Notes under the pieces: generated by a model
The model's input: only the letters and a program-made list of their open reading frames with translations
What the model was told of the DNA's origin: nothing
Databases searched by the model: none
Program-made: the position numbers and the translations under genes
Shown here: positions 29,097-29,249 of the stretch, piece after piece
Numbering within the stretch: the first letter of the stretch is position 1
How the letters are laid out: each line of letters opens with the position of its first letter
From: CAYOLL01 sp964404765 [NCBI: uncultured Gemmatimonadota bacterium]
GTDB taxonomy: Bacteria; 4572-55
Direction: 5' to 3'
DNA length: 29,249 bases
Assembly (NCBI GenBank): GCA_964404765.1
Contig: CAYOLL010000069.1
Span: 1 to 29,249, forward strand

Positions 29097-29249
29097 TTTT
29101 AAATTAGCTGAGCTTTAAATTTAAAGCAACGGGTTGTCTCACAATCTATTAGACATCTTTCCAAAATAAATTCAGTCATAGTGCGTATCTGAAATTTACA
29201 ATAGCCGCGGTGACATTCCAAGCTTTGCCATAGTTTTTATGTTTACCGC

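Noticed and set aside
1-29249. CRISPR array, integrase, phage or toxin-antitoxin system
   Set aside because: No regularly spaced direct repeats with unique spacers, and no protein with the matching motifs, were found on either strand.

Overview
The window looks like a chromosomal segment of a Gram-negative bacterium of roughly balanced base composition. I infer an FCB-superphylum lineage outside the classical Bacteroidetes (Calditrichota/KSB1/Ignavibacteria-like). The evidence is an LptE-type outer-membrane lipoprotein, a secreted protein ending in a CHU_C/FlgD-like domain, a 14-blade two-component-type propeller fused to a SpoIIE phosphatase, very large PAS kinases, and many hairpin-rich intergenic repeats. 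Shine-Dalgarno sites are clear for most genes. No rRNA, tRNA, CRISPR array, transposase or phage gene was recognised.

Layout. (1) 1-4143 is a uric acid degradation locus, mainly on the minus strand: uraD, a DUF6986 CitE/HpcH-like protein, uraH and a truncated allB. A plus-strand YgjV/GNAT-like membrane protein lies between uraH and allB. UraH and UraD turn 5-hydroxyisourate into S-allantoin and AllB opens allantoin to allantoate; the DUF6986 protein is a candidate for handling a downstream two-carbon product. (2) 4593-5807 is a DUF790/Bax1-like nuclease with a 16-bp palindrome upstream. (3) 6063-11563 is a plus-strand operon: a 1252-aa multi-PAS hybrid kinase, a possible 33-codon ORF, a REC-histidine kinase and lptE, joined by ATGA overlaps. 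(4) 11925-15724, minus strand: a small secreted protein and a 996-aa secreted modular protein. (5) 15883-25974, minus strand: SpoIIE-propeller phosphatase, GT9 glycosyltransferase, PAS kinase, nitroreductase with a cysteine-rich tail, pgeF, and a CDP-glycerol-glycerophosphotransferase-like protein. (6) 26678-28987, plus strand: a lipoprotein plus small helical protein pair, a secreted beta-rich protein, and a stand-alone AtuA-like small domain.

The intergenic DNA is the most unusual part. It holds a probable 154-bp MITE (12-bp terminal inverted repeats, 8-bp flanking direct repeats), a dispersed family beginning near TGAATAATTCA and continuing into CGCAAAG-type tracts, several paired-hairpin elements with the same architecture but different sequence, and two terminators with nearly the same stem. 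The protein-level points of most interest are DUF6986 inside a uricolytic operon, a nitroreductase with two CxxC-(17-18)-CxxC/H sites, and degenerate N-terminal receiver domains on both large kinases.
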